Below are positions 8,284-15,844 of a stretch of DNA of 35,392 bases, one piece after another; position 1 is the first letter of the stretch, and the number at the start of each line of letters is the position of its first letter. Location: the NCBI GenBank assembly GCA_900540875.1, contig UQHT01000028.1, positions 1 through 35,392 of the forward strand, read 5' to 3'. The stretch is from an uncultured Collinsella sp. GTDB lineage: Bacteria > Actinomycetota > Coriobacteriia > Coriobacteriales > Coriobacteriaceae. A program made the position numbers and the translations under genes. Under the pieces are notes generated by a model, which was given only the letters and a program-made list of their open reading frames with translations, was not told the DNA's origin and made no database searches.

Positions 8284-8314
8284 TTGACACCCCAGGGGCG
8301 GGCGATGCTACAAT
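8284..8314 (+). promoter_or_regulatory. Promoter of the LacI-type gene at 8350
   Basis: A perfect TTGACA -35 box (8284-8289), a 19-bp spacer, and TACAAT (8309-8314) preceded by TG-C, an extended -10. The expected start is near 8321, leaving a leader of about 30 nt. Its upstream edge touches the repeat at 8231-8280. Confidence 0.7.
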
Positions 8315-8349
8315 CTGGCTTGTACTTGAAACGCATCAAAGGGGCCGCT

Positions 8350-9483
8350 ATGGCAAAGGTAAAAATCAGCGACGTCGCGCGCGAGGCAGGGGTCTCGCTG
8401 GGCACGGTATCCAATGCGCTCAACCACCCCGAAAAGTTGCGCCCCGAAACCCTTAAGCTCATCAACGAGACCATTAATCGCCTTGGCTACCTGCCCAACC
8501 AAAGCGCCCGTCAGCTCGCGGGCGGCACCACCAAGTCCTTTGGCCTGGTCCTCCCCCGTCTCGACCACGGCTTTTCGCTCCAAATTGCCAGCGGTGCCCA
8601 CAACGAGGCACGCAAGCACGGCTATGACTTGCTCATCGCCAACGCCGATAACGACGACATTCTCGAGGATCATTACCTGCGCTATTTTATGGGCACGCAG
8701 ATGTCCGGCGTCATGGTTCAGCCCATGGCGTCCCCCGACTGGCACCCGGCCATGACTAAAGTGCCCGTGCCGATCGTCCATCTGGACATCCACTGCTCCG
8801 AGCCCGGTTATTACGTGGCTGCCGACAACGAGGCACAAGGCCGCATTATCGCCGAGCTCGCCGTTGCCCGTGGCGCACGCCATATCACCGTTGTGGGCAG
8901 AGCGGCATTTATGCAGCTCACCTTGCGCGTACTTGGCATCCACAAGGCCCTCGCCCTGCATCCCGATATCAAGATCGAAGTCATCGACGCCGGCGAATGG
9001 AATACCGCTGCCGACGGCTACGGCATCGGTGCCCAAATCGCTGAGCGCCCCGCGGACGAGCGCCCCGACTTCGTGGTCGGCCTGACCGACGTATTGGCCT
9101 CGGGCGTTATCTCGGCGCTGACCGACAAAGGCATCTCCGTCCCCGAGCAGGTTCGCGTGGCCGGATGCGACGGCAACCCACTCGCTTGGAGCGGGGCGGT
9201 CCCGCTCACCACGGTAGCACCCCCAGGCTACGAGATTGGCCGCAAGGGCGTTCAATTGCTCATGGAGCAAATCGAGAACAAGGCGCCGGCGAAGACAAAG
9301 CATGTCCGCATCGGCTCTGCCGCGCGCACCGTCACCGCGGTCACGGCCACCGAGGACATTAACCGTCAGGAGCTCGTGCGCCCCTTCTTGCTCGAGCGTG
9401 TGAGCACCCAAAAGGCCGAGCAGCAACCGACGGGCCAACCCATAGTCCCGACAACCGACATCAACCTGGGCGCCTACCTTTAG
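8350..9483 (+). CDS. LacI family transcriptional regulator (377 aa)
   Basis: The N-terminal LacI-type HTH is clear (MAKVKISDVAREAGVSLGTV, residues 1-20, then a hinge helix ending NQSARQLAGG). A periplasmic-binding-protein-like effector domain (about 60-335) follows, and the last ~40 residues are a variable tail. The ATG at 8350 is chosen because the HTH begins there and AAAGGGG precedes it; the reading frame is open further upstream through repeats but not as protein. Sugar or phosphosugar effectors are usual for the family. The target is unknown; candidates are itself, the HAD phosphatase or glmS. The stop codon overlaps that of the convergent HAD gene. Confidence 0.93.
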   Translation: MAKVKISDVAREAGVSLGTVSNALNHPEKLRPETLKLINETINRLGYLPNQSARQLAGGTTKSFGLVLPRLDHGFSLQIASGAHNEARKHGYDLLIANADNDDILEDHYLRYFMGTQMSGVMVQPMASPDWHPAMTKVPVPIVHLDIHCSEPGYYVAADNEAQGRIIAELAVARGARHITVVGRAAFMQLTLRVLGIHKALALHPDIKIEVIDAGEWNTAADGYGIGAQIAERPADERPDFVVGLTDVLASGVISALTDKGISVPEQVRVAGCDGNPLAWSGAVPLTTVAPPGYEIGRKGVQLLMEQIENKAPAKTKHVRIGSAARTVTAVTATEDINRQELVRPFLLERVSTQKAEQQPTGQPIVPTTDINLGAYL

Positions 9484-10130
9484 CACACGACCTTGACCGC
9501 GGCCGTCAGATCGAACAGCGTATCGAGCACAGCCTCGCAGCCGTCCACCAAGTCCTGCGGCAGCGGCACGATGTCGGGAACGGCAAAGACATGACAGCCG
9601 GCCGTGATGCCCGAGACGCAACCGTTGCGTGAGTCCTCGACCACGGCGCACTCCTCGGGGGCAAAGCCCGCGCGCTCGCAGGCGAGCAGGTACATCTCGG
9701 GGTCGGGCTTGCCGCGCACGACGTCCTCGCCGCAGGTCACCGTCTCAAACTTGTCAAAGAGGCCAACCGTCTTGAGGTTGCGCTCGGCCGTAACGTGGCG
9801 CGATGACGTCGCAAGACCCACGTGATAGCCCGCAGTCAGCAGCTCGTCGAGGCACTCGGCGGCACCGTCCTTAAGCTCCAGATCGGTCTTGACCATCTCG
9901 TCGCGAATCTCCCTATGGCGACGATAGATTGCCTCAGCGGTTTCGCAGCTGCCGTAATGCTCATCAAGGATCTCCATGACATCGGGCAGCGTGCGACCGA
10001 TGAACTGATGGATCAGCGCATCATCAATCGCGAATCCCAGCTCGGCCGCGCCCGCCTTCCACGCCTTGATACCCAAACGCTCGGTATCGACCAGCGTTCC
10101 GTCCATGTCAAAAATAACGGCCTTGATCAT
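9480..10130 (-). CDS. HAD superfamily phosphatase, beta-phosphoglucomutase-like (216 aa)
   Basis: All four HAD motifs are visible: FDMDGTLVDT (residues 7-16, nucleophile Asp and acid/base Asp), the ATSSR Thr/Ser of motif II (about 110), the GKPDPEMY lysine of motif III (about 145) and VEDSRNG of motif IV (about 168). The small helical cap between motifs I and II is of the beta-phosphoglucomutase/phosphatase subclass. The substrate is probably a small sugar phosphate. The ATG at 10130 is preceded by GGGGGA; the open frame upstream of it is not protein-like. Stop codons overlap the lacI gene tail-to-tail with no terminator between them. Confidence 0.9.
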   Translation of the reverse strand: MIKAVIFDMDGTLVDTERLGIKAWKAGAAELGFAIDDALIHQFIGRTLPDVMEILDEHYGSCETAEAIYRRHREIRDEMVKTDLELKDGAAECLDELLTAGYHVGLATSSRHVTAERNLKTVGLFDKFETVTCGEDVVRGKPDPEMYLLACERAGFAPEECAVVEDSRNGCVSGITAGCHVFAVPDIVPLPQDLVDGCEAVLDTLFDLTAAVKVVC

Positions 10131-10241
10131 ATCGGTCCCCCATCGCTTCGCGCTGCTGTACTCCCGCAACTTTACCGCACCTGTAAGCTTGTATATAACG
10201 TATATAGCATATTGCACTTTCGTTACATAGATAGAAGTCTT

Positions 10242-10281
10242 ATGACAAGCGACTCGGTAGGATTATAGTTTTCGACCGAGT
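10242..10281 (+). promoter_or_regulatory. Candidate larE promoter with overlapping inverted repeat
   Basis: ATGACA (10242-10247), a 16-bp spacer and TATAGT (10264-10269). A perfect 7-bp inverted repeat ACTCGGT (10252-10258) / ACCGAGT (10275-10281) spans the spacer and the predicted start, as an operator would. Confidence 0.4.
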
Positions 10282-10303
10282 ACTCAACGGCAAGGATCGA
10301 CTT

Positions 10304-11182
10304 ATGCTTTCAGACACCACCGCGCCCGCAGAGGGGCTTCAGGACAAACTCGCAGCGCTCGAGCAGCTGCTTTTAGCATACGGACGCGTCGCCATCGGCT
10401 TTTCCGGTGGCGTCGACAGCAGCTTTTTGGCCGCGGTCTGCGCCCGCATCATGCCCGCCAGCACGCTTCTTGTTCACCTCACCACGCCGCTCATCGGCAC
10501 GCCCGAGCAGGCTTCGTTTGAGCGGGCGGTTGACGGGCAGGCCGATGAGGGGCCGCATTTTAAGCTCCCCGTGCTCAACCTCTCGGTCGATCAGCTGCAG
10601 CTCCCCCAGGTAGCCTGCAACGACGCCGACCGCTGCTACCACTGCAAGCGCGCCGGCTTTACCGCCATCGTCAACCACGCCAAGTCGCTGGGCTTTCCCA
10701 CCGTCATCGACGGCAGCAACGCAAGCGACCGCGGCGACTACCGCCCCGGCATGCGCGCCGCCCAGGAGCTCGGCGTGCGCTCGCCGCTTATGGAGGTCGG
10801 CTTTACCAAGGACGAGGAGCGCGAGCTGCTACGCGCCTGGGGCTATCCCGTCTGGAACCTGCCGGCAGGAGCCTGCCTGGCCACGCGAGTCCCCACGGGC
10901 GAGGAGCTCACGCGCGAGAAGGTCGATGTAATCCGCACCTGTGAGGACTACCTGCACGACCTTGGCCTGGACCAGGTCCGCGCACGCCTCGTCGGCGGCT
11001 GCATGCATATCGAGGCCGCGCCGGCAGACGTCGCCAAGATCGCCGCCCTCAGCGGTGCCACCGTCGACGCCGAAGGCAAGACCCCGCTGCCCGCCGCCAT
11101 CGAGTCCACGCTGCGCGAGCTGGGCTGCGGCCATATCTCCCCCGAGGTCACCCCCTACATCCACGGCAACATGAACCTTTAA
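10304..11182 (+). CDS. larE: LarE-type ATP-dependent sacrificial sulfur transferase (292 aa)
   Basis: A PP-loop ATPase of the LarE family, which converts the carboxylates of a nicotinic-acid dinucleotide precursor to thiocarboxylates while building the nickel-pincer (NPN) cofactor of lactate racemase-type enzymes. Residues 34-40 are SGGVDSS (PP-loop). The conserved DRCYHCK segment follows near 107-113, and ACLATRV near 188 holds the cysteine that donates sulfur in the characterised single-cysteine enzyme. Length is slightly above the usual ~275 aa. AAGGA lies upstream of the ATG. No larA, larB or larC is in the window, so the client enzyme is elsewhere. Confidence 0.9.
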   Translation: MLSDTTAPAEGLQDKLAALEQLLLAYGRVAIGFSGGVDSSFLAAVCARIMPASTLLVHLTTPLIGTPEQASFERAVDGQADEGPHFKLPVLNLSVDQLQLPQVACNDADRCYHCKRAGFTAIVNHAKSLGFPTVIDGSNASDRGDYRPGMRAAQELGVRSPLMEVGFTKDEERELLRAWGYPVWNLPAGACLATRVPTGEELTREKVDVIRTCEDYLHDLGLDQVRARLVGGCMHIEAAPADVAKIAALSGATVDAEGKTPLPAAIESTLRELGCGHISPEVTPYIHGNMNL

Positions 11183-11197
11183 GTTACGCCGTTTTAC

Positions 11198-11257
11198 CTA
11201 CCAAAAAGGGACAGGTTTATTTTGGCAGGTTTTATCTGGGGAAACGCAGACAGGGCC
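11198..11257 (+). repeat. GGGACAG-type intergenic repeat, copy 3
   Basis: Contains GGGACAGGTTTATTTTGGCA, with GGTTTTATCTG and AAACGCAGACAGGGCC following, and is nearly the same as 5661-5719. As there, it starts just after a stop codon and runs into a terminator stem. Confidence 0.8.
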
Positions 11258-11287
11258 GCGACGCCTATAGCGTCGCGGCCCTTTTCC
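11253..11287 (+). terminator. Terminator after larE
   Basis: A perfect 12-bp stem (GGGCCGCGACGC / GCGTCGCGGCCC), a 5-nt loop and then TTTTCC. It may also end the leftward PTS operon, whose last gene stops at 11325. Confidence 0.85.
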
Positions 11288-11324
11288 TTGGAGAAGGATC
11301 GATTAATGGAACGGAGAGCCCGTT

Positions 11325-11777
11325 CTAGCCCTCGAGCCCGGCGTTGATGAACTCGGCAATCTCGACAGGATCGGTGCTTTCGCGCACCCTGTCACGGAAG
11401 CCAGCATCCATCAGCATCACGGCAGCCTTGGAGAGCAGACGCAGGTGCGTGGTTCCCGCTTCGCCGGCGGGCACGTACAGCGCGAGCGCCACATCGACGG
11501 GCACGCCATCAAAGCTCGGCCACTCAACAGGCTCGGACAGCTTGAGCACGGCCACGCCCGGCGTATGGATCGCATCGCTCTTGGCATGCGGAACGGCAAA
11601 ACCGGCGACGAGGCCAGTCTCGGCCTCGTTTTCGCGAGCAATAAAAGCCGCCTCTACAGCAGACGCGTCATCGGCAAAACCAAGCTCAACAGCCTGCTCG
11701 GACAGATAATGCAGCGCGTCCTCGCGCGAGGCGGCGGCATAGTCAATCGTCACTTGGTTGGCAGATACAAACCCCAT
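11325..11777 (-). CDS. PTS fructose-type IIA component (150 aa)
   Basis: A cytosolic phosphocarrier of the PTS EIIA-2 (fructose/mannitol) family, which takes phosphate from HPr and passes it to IIB. The active histidine is in GFAVPHAKSDAI (residue about 64), and a second conserved segment VALALYVPAGEAGTTHLRLLS matches the family's A-x-P-x-x-x-x-x-H-L-x-x-L pattern. Length is normal for a stand-alone IIA. GGAAGG precedes the ATG. It is the last gene of a six-gene leftward operon, 12 bp after the transketolase C half, and would serve the IIBC protein encoded by the first gene. Confidence 0.93.
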   Translation of the reverse strand: MGFVSANQVTIDYAAASREDALHYLSEQAVELGFADDASAVEAAFIARENEAETGLVAGFAVPHAKSDAIHTPGVAVLKLSEPVEWPSFDGVPVDVALALYVPAGEAGTTHLRLLSKAAVMLMDAGFRDRVRESTDPVEIAEFINAGLEG

Positions 11778-11789
11778 GGAAAGCCTTCC

Positions 11790-12728
11790 TTACAACACGG
11801 ACCTGACCGCAGCTTCGATGCCGTCGGCGTCCAAACCGTACTTATGCAGCAAATCGACCGCAGGGCCGGACTCGCCGTACACATCGCGCACGCCGACGCG
11901 ACGCATCGGCACTGGATGCTGCTCCGCGAGCACCGAGGCAACGGCCTCGCCAAGACCACCGATAATCGAATGCTCCTCGGCGGTGACCACGCGACCGGTC
12001 TTCTTGGCGCTGGCAACCACCAAACGCTCATCGAGCGGTTTGATCGTATGCATGTTGATGACCTCAGCATCGATGCCGTCGGCAGCGAGCGCCTCGGCAG
12101 CAGCGAGCGCCTCAGCGACCATGAGACCGCACGCGACGATCGTGACATCAGAGCCCTCCCGTACAACAACACCGCGGCCGATCTTGAACTCGTAGTCCTC
12201 GTGATCGTTGATGACCGGTGTTGCCAGGCGGCCGAAGCGCATGTAAACCGGCCCCTCAAACTCATAGGCGGCGCGCACGCAGGCGCGGGCCTCGACATCG
12301 TCGGCGGGAACGACCACCGTCACACCCGGAATCGTACGCATGAGTGCGATATCCTCGCAGCACTGGTGCGTGGCGCCGTCCTCGCCCACCGAAATGCCGG
12401 CATGGGTGGCGCCAATCTTGACGTTGAGGTGCGGGTAGCCAATGGAATTGCGGACCTGCTCGTAGGCGCGACCGGCGGCAAACATCGCAAAGGTGCTCGC
12501 AAAAGCAACGCGGCCCGTGGTCGCGATGCCGGCGGCAAGACCCATCAGGTTGCTCTCGGCGATGCCGGCATCGTAAAAGCGCTCAGGATGGGCAGTCTTA
12601 AACTTACCCGTCTGCGTAGCGGCAGCCAGGTCGGCATCGAGCACTACAAAGTCATCGTGCTCATTGCCCAGCTCGACGAGCGCCTCGCCGTAGCTTACGC
12701 GCGTGGCGACTTTTTTGACCTCTGCCAT
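11790..12728 (-). CDS. Transketolase, C-terminal subunit (312 aa)
   Basis: This is the pyrimidine-binding and C-terminal half of a split transketolase. Family marks are the FYDAGIAESNLMGLAAGIAT segment (about 51-70) containing the catalytic Glu that activates thiamine diphosphate, the GATHAGISVGEDGATHQ segment (about 107-123), and a C-terminal transketolase domain with VTAEEHSIIGGLG. It pairs with the N-half encoded immediately upstream: that stop codon and this start overlap by one base (TAATG), which suggests coupled translation and a 1:1 complex. AGAGGAA is the ribosome binding site. The reaction is transfer of a two-carbon ketol unit between sugar phosphates. Confidence 0.95.
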   Translation of the reverse strand: MAEVKKVATRVSYGEALVELGNEHDDFVVLDADLAAATQTGKFKTAHPERFYDAGIAESNLMGLAAGIATTGRVAFASTFAMFAAGRAYEQVRNSIGYPHLNVKIGATHAGISVGEDGATHQCCEDIALMRTIPGVTVVVPADDVEARACVRAAYEFEGPVYMRFGRLATPVINDHEDYEFKIGRGVVVREGSDVTIVACGLMVAEALAAAEALAADGIDAEVINMHTIKPLDERLVVASAKKTGRVVTAEEHSIIGGLGEAVASVLAEQHPVPMRRVGVRDVYGESGPAVDLLHKYGLDADGIEAAVRSVL

Positions 12729-13558
12729 TAGAGTTCCTCTCCTGCTGCCGCGAGCTCGGCCATGGCCTGCTCAAACTGCTCGTCATTGGGCGCCTTGCCA
12801 TGCCAGCCAACCTGGTTCTCCATAAAGGAGACGCCTTTGCCCTTCACCGTCTCGGCGATGATAGCGACGGGCGCGCCGGTCACCTCGCGAGCTTCGGCGA
12901 AAGCCGCCTCAATCTGCGCCATGTCGTTGCCATCGGCTAGCTCTATCACATGCCACTTAAAGGCGCGGAACTTGTCGGCAAGCGGCATGGCCGAGTTGAC
13001 TTCATCGATCGTGCCGTCAATCTGCAAGCCGTTGTGGTCGACGACGGCAACAAGATTGTCGAGCGCATGGTTGCCGGCAAACATAGCCGCCTCCCACACC
13101 TGGCCTTCCTCGCACTCACCGTCGCCCAGCAACGTGTAGACACGGTAGCTGTCGCCCCAGTGCTTAGCGGCAAGCGCCATTCCAACTGCAGCAGAGATGC
13201 CCTGACCGAGCGAGCCGGTGGACATATCGATGCCTGGGGTATCGTTCATGTTGGGATGGCCCTGCAGTCGGCTGCCAATATGGCGGAGCGTCTCGAGCTC
13301 TTCGACGGGAAAATAGCCGCGATTTGCCAACACCGAATACAGGCCCGGCGCCGCGTGACCCTTGGAGAGCACAAAGCGGTCGCGATCGGCCTTGTGAGGG
13401 TCGGCAGGATCGATATTCATTTCCTCAAAGTACAGATACGTCATGATGTCGGCTGCACCGAGCGATCCACCCGGATGTCCCGACTTGGCCGCGTGAACCG
13501 CAGTCACGACACCCTTCCTGACCTCATTGGCGACCTTCGCCAGCTCCTGGTTGGTCAT
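12728..13558 (-). CDS. Transketolase, N-terminal subunit (276 aa)
   Basis: The thiamine-diphosphate phosphate-binding half of a split transketolase. KSGHPGGSLGAADIMTYLYF (residues about 24-43) and the thiamine-diphosphate motif GDGECEEGQVWEAA with the downstream NG of VVDHNGLQIDG are intact, giving the GDG...N Mg-binding signature. The start at 13558 has AGAGGAATTC upstream. Overlap with the C-half gene by one base indicates a translationally coupled pair. With the transaldolase upstream it forms a complete non-oxidative pentose phosphate rearrangement set dedicated to this operon. Confidence 0.95.
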   Translation of the reverse strand: MTNQELAKVANEVRKGVVTAVHAAKSGHPGGSLGAADIMTYLYFEEMNIDPADPHKADRDRFVLSKGHAAPGLYSVLANRGYFPVEELETLRHIGSRLQGHPNMNDTPGIDMSTGSLGQGISAAVGMALAAKHWGDSYRVYTLLGDGECEEGQVWEAAMFAGNHALDNLVAVVDHNGLQIDGTIDEVNSAMPLADKFRAFKWHVIELADGNDMAQIEAAFAEAREVTGAPVAIIAETVKGKGVSFMENQVGWHGKAPNDEQFEQAMAELAAAGEEL

Positions 13559-13622
13559 ACGAATTCCTCTCTTGAGAAAAACCCCGGCACCGGATGGCGC
13601 GATGCCGAGGGCAACCCGGTCG

Positions 13623-14306
13623 TTAAGCCTGAGCGACGACCTTCTGCCAGTCAGCCTCAAAAGAGGCGAGGCCCTGGTCGGTCAGCGGGTGATGCAGGCA
13701 CTTCTTGAGAGCGGCCATGGGCACGGTCGCGATGTCGGCACCAAGAAGAGCCGCCTGGGTCACGTGGTTGGGCGTGCGGACCGAAGCGGTGATGATCTCG
13801 ACGGTGTCGTCGACGTTCTTGCCGGTCCAGTCATAGTTCTTGATGCATGTCACGACATTGTCGAGCTGCGAGATGCCGTCCTCGGCGATGTCGTCAAAGC
13901 GGCCGACAAACGGGCTGATGTAGCGGGCACCGGCGTTGGCGGCCATGAGGGCCTGCGTCGGCGAGAAAACAAGCGTCATGTTGACGCGCACGCCCGCATC
14001 GGCCAGGGCGCGGCAGGCGGCGAGGCCGGCCTCGCACACGGGAAGCTTGACCACGATGTTGGGAGCCAGGGCGGCAAGACGCTTGCCCTCCTCGATCATG
14101 CCCTCGGCAGTGGTCGCGGTGGACTCAGCAGACACGGGCAGGCCCTCGCAGAGCTCGGCAATCTTGAGCATATGGGGCTCAAAGTCGGCGAGCTTGCCGC
14201 CGGTCTTGGCGTACAGGGACGGGTTGGTGGTGACGCCGGCAAGGCAGCCCCAGCTCTTGGCCTCGGCGATCTCGTCAAGGTTGGCGGTATCGATAAAGAA
14301 CTTCAT
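13623..14306 (-). CDS. Transaldolase, small TalC/FSA-like type (227 aa)
   Basis: The short (about 220 aa) transaldolase/fructose-6-phosphate aldolase family, a class I aldolase with a Schiff-base lysine at NIVVKLPV (K87). Two positions that separate the subtypes favour transaldolase: Glu61 (SAEST) where E. coli FsaA has Gln59, and Phe133 (SPFVGRFDD) where FsaA has Tyr131. The likely reaction is transfer of dihydroxyacetone between sedoheptulose-7-P/glyceraldehyde-3-P and fructose-6-P/erythrose-4-P. AAGGAG precedes the ATG at 14306. It is third in the PTS-sugar operon. Subtype call follows from family knowledge plus the two residues. Confidence 0.93.
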   Translation of the reverse strand: MKFFIDTANLDEIAEAKSWGCLAGVTTNPSLYAKTGGKLADFEPHMLKIAELCEGLPVSAESTATTAEGMIEEGKRLAALAPNIVVKLPVCEAGLAACRALADAGVRVNMTLVFSPTQALMAANAGARYISPFVGRFDDIAEDGISQLDNVVTCIKNYDWTGKNVDDTVEIITASVRTPNHVTQAALLGADIATVPMAALKKCLHHPLTDQGLASFEADWQKVVAQA

Positions 14307-14343
14307 GGTGCAAACTCCTTCTAAGGAATCCAAAACTCAAAAA

Positions 14344-14411
14344 ATAGGACAAAGGGGATGTCCCTTTGTCCTATGTGCCGGGCCTGCAGCTGGGACATGC
14401 CCCAGGCCCGG
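14344..14411. repeat. Two adjacent palindromes in the operon gap before the transaldolase gene
   Basis: First: a perfect 13-bp inverted repeat ATAGGACAAAGGG (14344-14356) / 14362-14374. Second: CCGGGCCTG (14378-14386) / CAGGCCCGG (14403-14411), whose loop carries GGGACATGCCC. They fill most of the 125-bp gap between the GatZ-like and transaldolase genes. No U tract follows, so they are more likely processing, stability or mobile-repeat features than terminators. Confidence 0.75.
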
Positions 14412-14431
14412 CGTCGTGTAGGAAAAGCTAC

Positions 14432-15700
14432 TTAGAGAGCCTTCTCGATGCGGCTCGTGACGCCCTTGAGGTTAAGACCGACGACGTACTGCTTGATCGG
14501 GCGCTTGATGTGCTCGATCACAAAGCGCTTGCCGTCAATGTCCTGGGCAGCGAGGTTGCGATAGAGCTTCTCGACCTGCTCCTTGACCTCGGGATCGTTG
14601 AACGCGTAGTGGCCGGAGACATCCAGAATCTTCAGGCTGAGCTCGTCGTCGGCCAGAATGTCGTCAACCTGCAGGTTGACATCGTCGCCGGTCATCCACT
14701 TGCGCCAGCGCTCGGTCTTGATGGCCTTGACCAGCAGCGTGTGATACAGATCGGAGGGATCGTCGCACAGGCCGTTGTCGACCAGAATCTGCTCGGTAGC
14801 GCAGAGCTTTAGGTAAGCGCGGGTCTCCTCGGTGCCGTACTGAGGGGCGACATTGGAAGCGGTCACGTGTGCCGGGATGTGCTCGAGCAGCGTCGCGTCG
14901 TCCAGGTAGTCGGCGTTGTGCTCCTTCAGGCCCACGCCGTAGCGCTTGGCCATGTCGGCGAGCTCGCGGGCATTCTTAAAGTTGTAATGACCGACCTGCT
15001 CGGTCCAACGGGTGAGCGTACCGGTCTGGCCGACGATAAAGGTGGGCATGGGGCAGCCGCGCTTCTCGAGCTCGGGCTGCAGCTGAGAAATGAACTCCTC
15101 GTACTTGTCGGTGGAGGTCAGGCCGCCATTGGTCTCCTCGGTACCGACCTCATAGGCAACCTCGGGCAGGTTATGCTCGCGACGGTACTGCTCAAGATAG
15201 TCGATAAGATCGATCGTGCGGCGAAGCACCACGTCGAGCGGAATAACCTTGCCGATCTGATAGGGGTCCTTGGTGGGGTCGACCATCAGCAGGTCAAAGC
15301 CTGCCTCCATGTCGGCGACAAAGGACTTGCGGGCGAGCTCCATGGCCTCGTCCTCGGGCAGGTGGGCGTTACGCTCCTCGTCGCGCTGCCACGGACCGCC
15401 GTGATCGCGGCACAGGTAGTACGGACCGGTATAGCCCACCTCGTCGGCAACCTTCTTAATGTCGGCGGCAAAGCGCGTCTGGTCCCAACCGTTGACGTAG
15501 CCGGCGCCCATCTCGTCCATATCGACCTGGTTGCGGCTAGCGATAAACATGGGCGGGAAATCCTCGTCCTTGGCAAGCTCGAACACGGCCTGAATCAGGT
15601 TGGGGCTCATGGGGCCAATGCCGACCATGGTTGCGTGATCGCCGCTGTCCTGCAGCTTGAGCATGCCCTGAACGGCCTGGCGGATGGTGAGGTTGGACAT
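14432..15700 (-). CDS. GatZ/KbaZ-like (tagatose-bisphosphate aldolase subunit family) protein (422 aa)
   Basis: A TIM-barrel-type protein resembling the so-called non-catalytic subunit of class II tagatose-1,6-bisphosphate aldolase (GatZ/KbaZ). Shared landmarks are a SRNQVDMDEMGAG segment (about 55-67; GatZ has SNQVNQFGG), RDHGGPW (98-104; GatZ has GDHLGPNCW), VGTEETNGG (185-193) and a KEHNADYL segment matching GatZ's HSTDY. The resemblance is distant. The matching catalytic subunit (GatY/KbaY) is absent from the operon, so this protein may act alone on another ketose phosphate. GGAGAAC precedes the ATG. Gene two of the PTS operon; the gap upstream contains a pseudoknot-capable repeat. Confidence 0.8.
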   Translation of the reverse strand: MSNLTIRQAVQGMLKLQDSGDHATMVGIGPMSPNLIQAVFELAKDEDFPPMFIASRNQVDMDEMGAGYVNGWDQTRFAADIKKVADEVGYTGPYYLCRDHGGPWQRDEERNAHLPEDEAMELARKSFVADMEAGFDLLMVDPTKDPYQIGKVIPLDVVLRRTIDLIDYLEQYRREHNLPEVAYEVGTEETNGGLTSTDKYEEFISQLQPELEKRGCPMPTFIVGQTGTLTRWTEQVGHYNFKNARELADMAKRYGVGLKEHNADYLDDATLLEHIPAHVTASNVAPQYGTEETRAYLKLCATEQILVDNGLCDDPSDLYHTLLVKAIKTERWRKWMTGDDVNLQVDDILADDELSLKILDVSGHYAFNDPEVKEQVEKLYRNLAAQDIDGKRFVIEHIKRPIKQYVVGLNLKGVTSRIEKAL

Positions 15701-15769
15701 TTTGTTCTCCTTCTCCAGAGGATTTTTGACAAAAGTTCCCTGGGACCCAGATGTGGGCCCTATCAGTGC

Positions 15770-15829
15770 GGATGGATTTTGTTGTGTAGGGGCGGTTGTG
15801 CGGAGTCAAATCCATCCCCCCGCACAACC
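15770..15829 (-). promoter_or_regulatory. Crossing inverted repeats (possible pseudoknot) between PTS IIBC and GatZ-like genes
   Basis: Two perfect 10-bp inverted repeats interleave: GGATGGATTT (15770-15779) with AAATCCATCC (15808-15817), and GGTTGTGCGG (15794-15803) with CCGCACAACC (15820-15829). On the leftward mRNA the loop of the first-formed hairpin carries one strand of the second, giving H-type pseudoknot topology or two exclusive hairpins. CTGGGACCCAG at about 15740-15750 is an additional short palindrome. Confidence 0.65.
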
Positions 15830-15844
15830 TGAGTCCTTAAAGGT

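Noticed and set aside
8062..8349. Upstream extension of the LacI-type reading frame through the repeat cluster
   Set aside because: The extension translates palindromes and the promoter. The HTH and ribosome binding site define the start at 8350.
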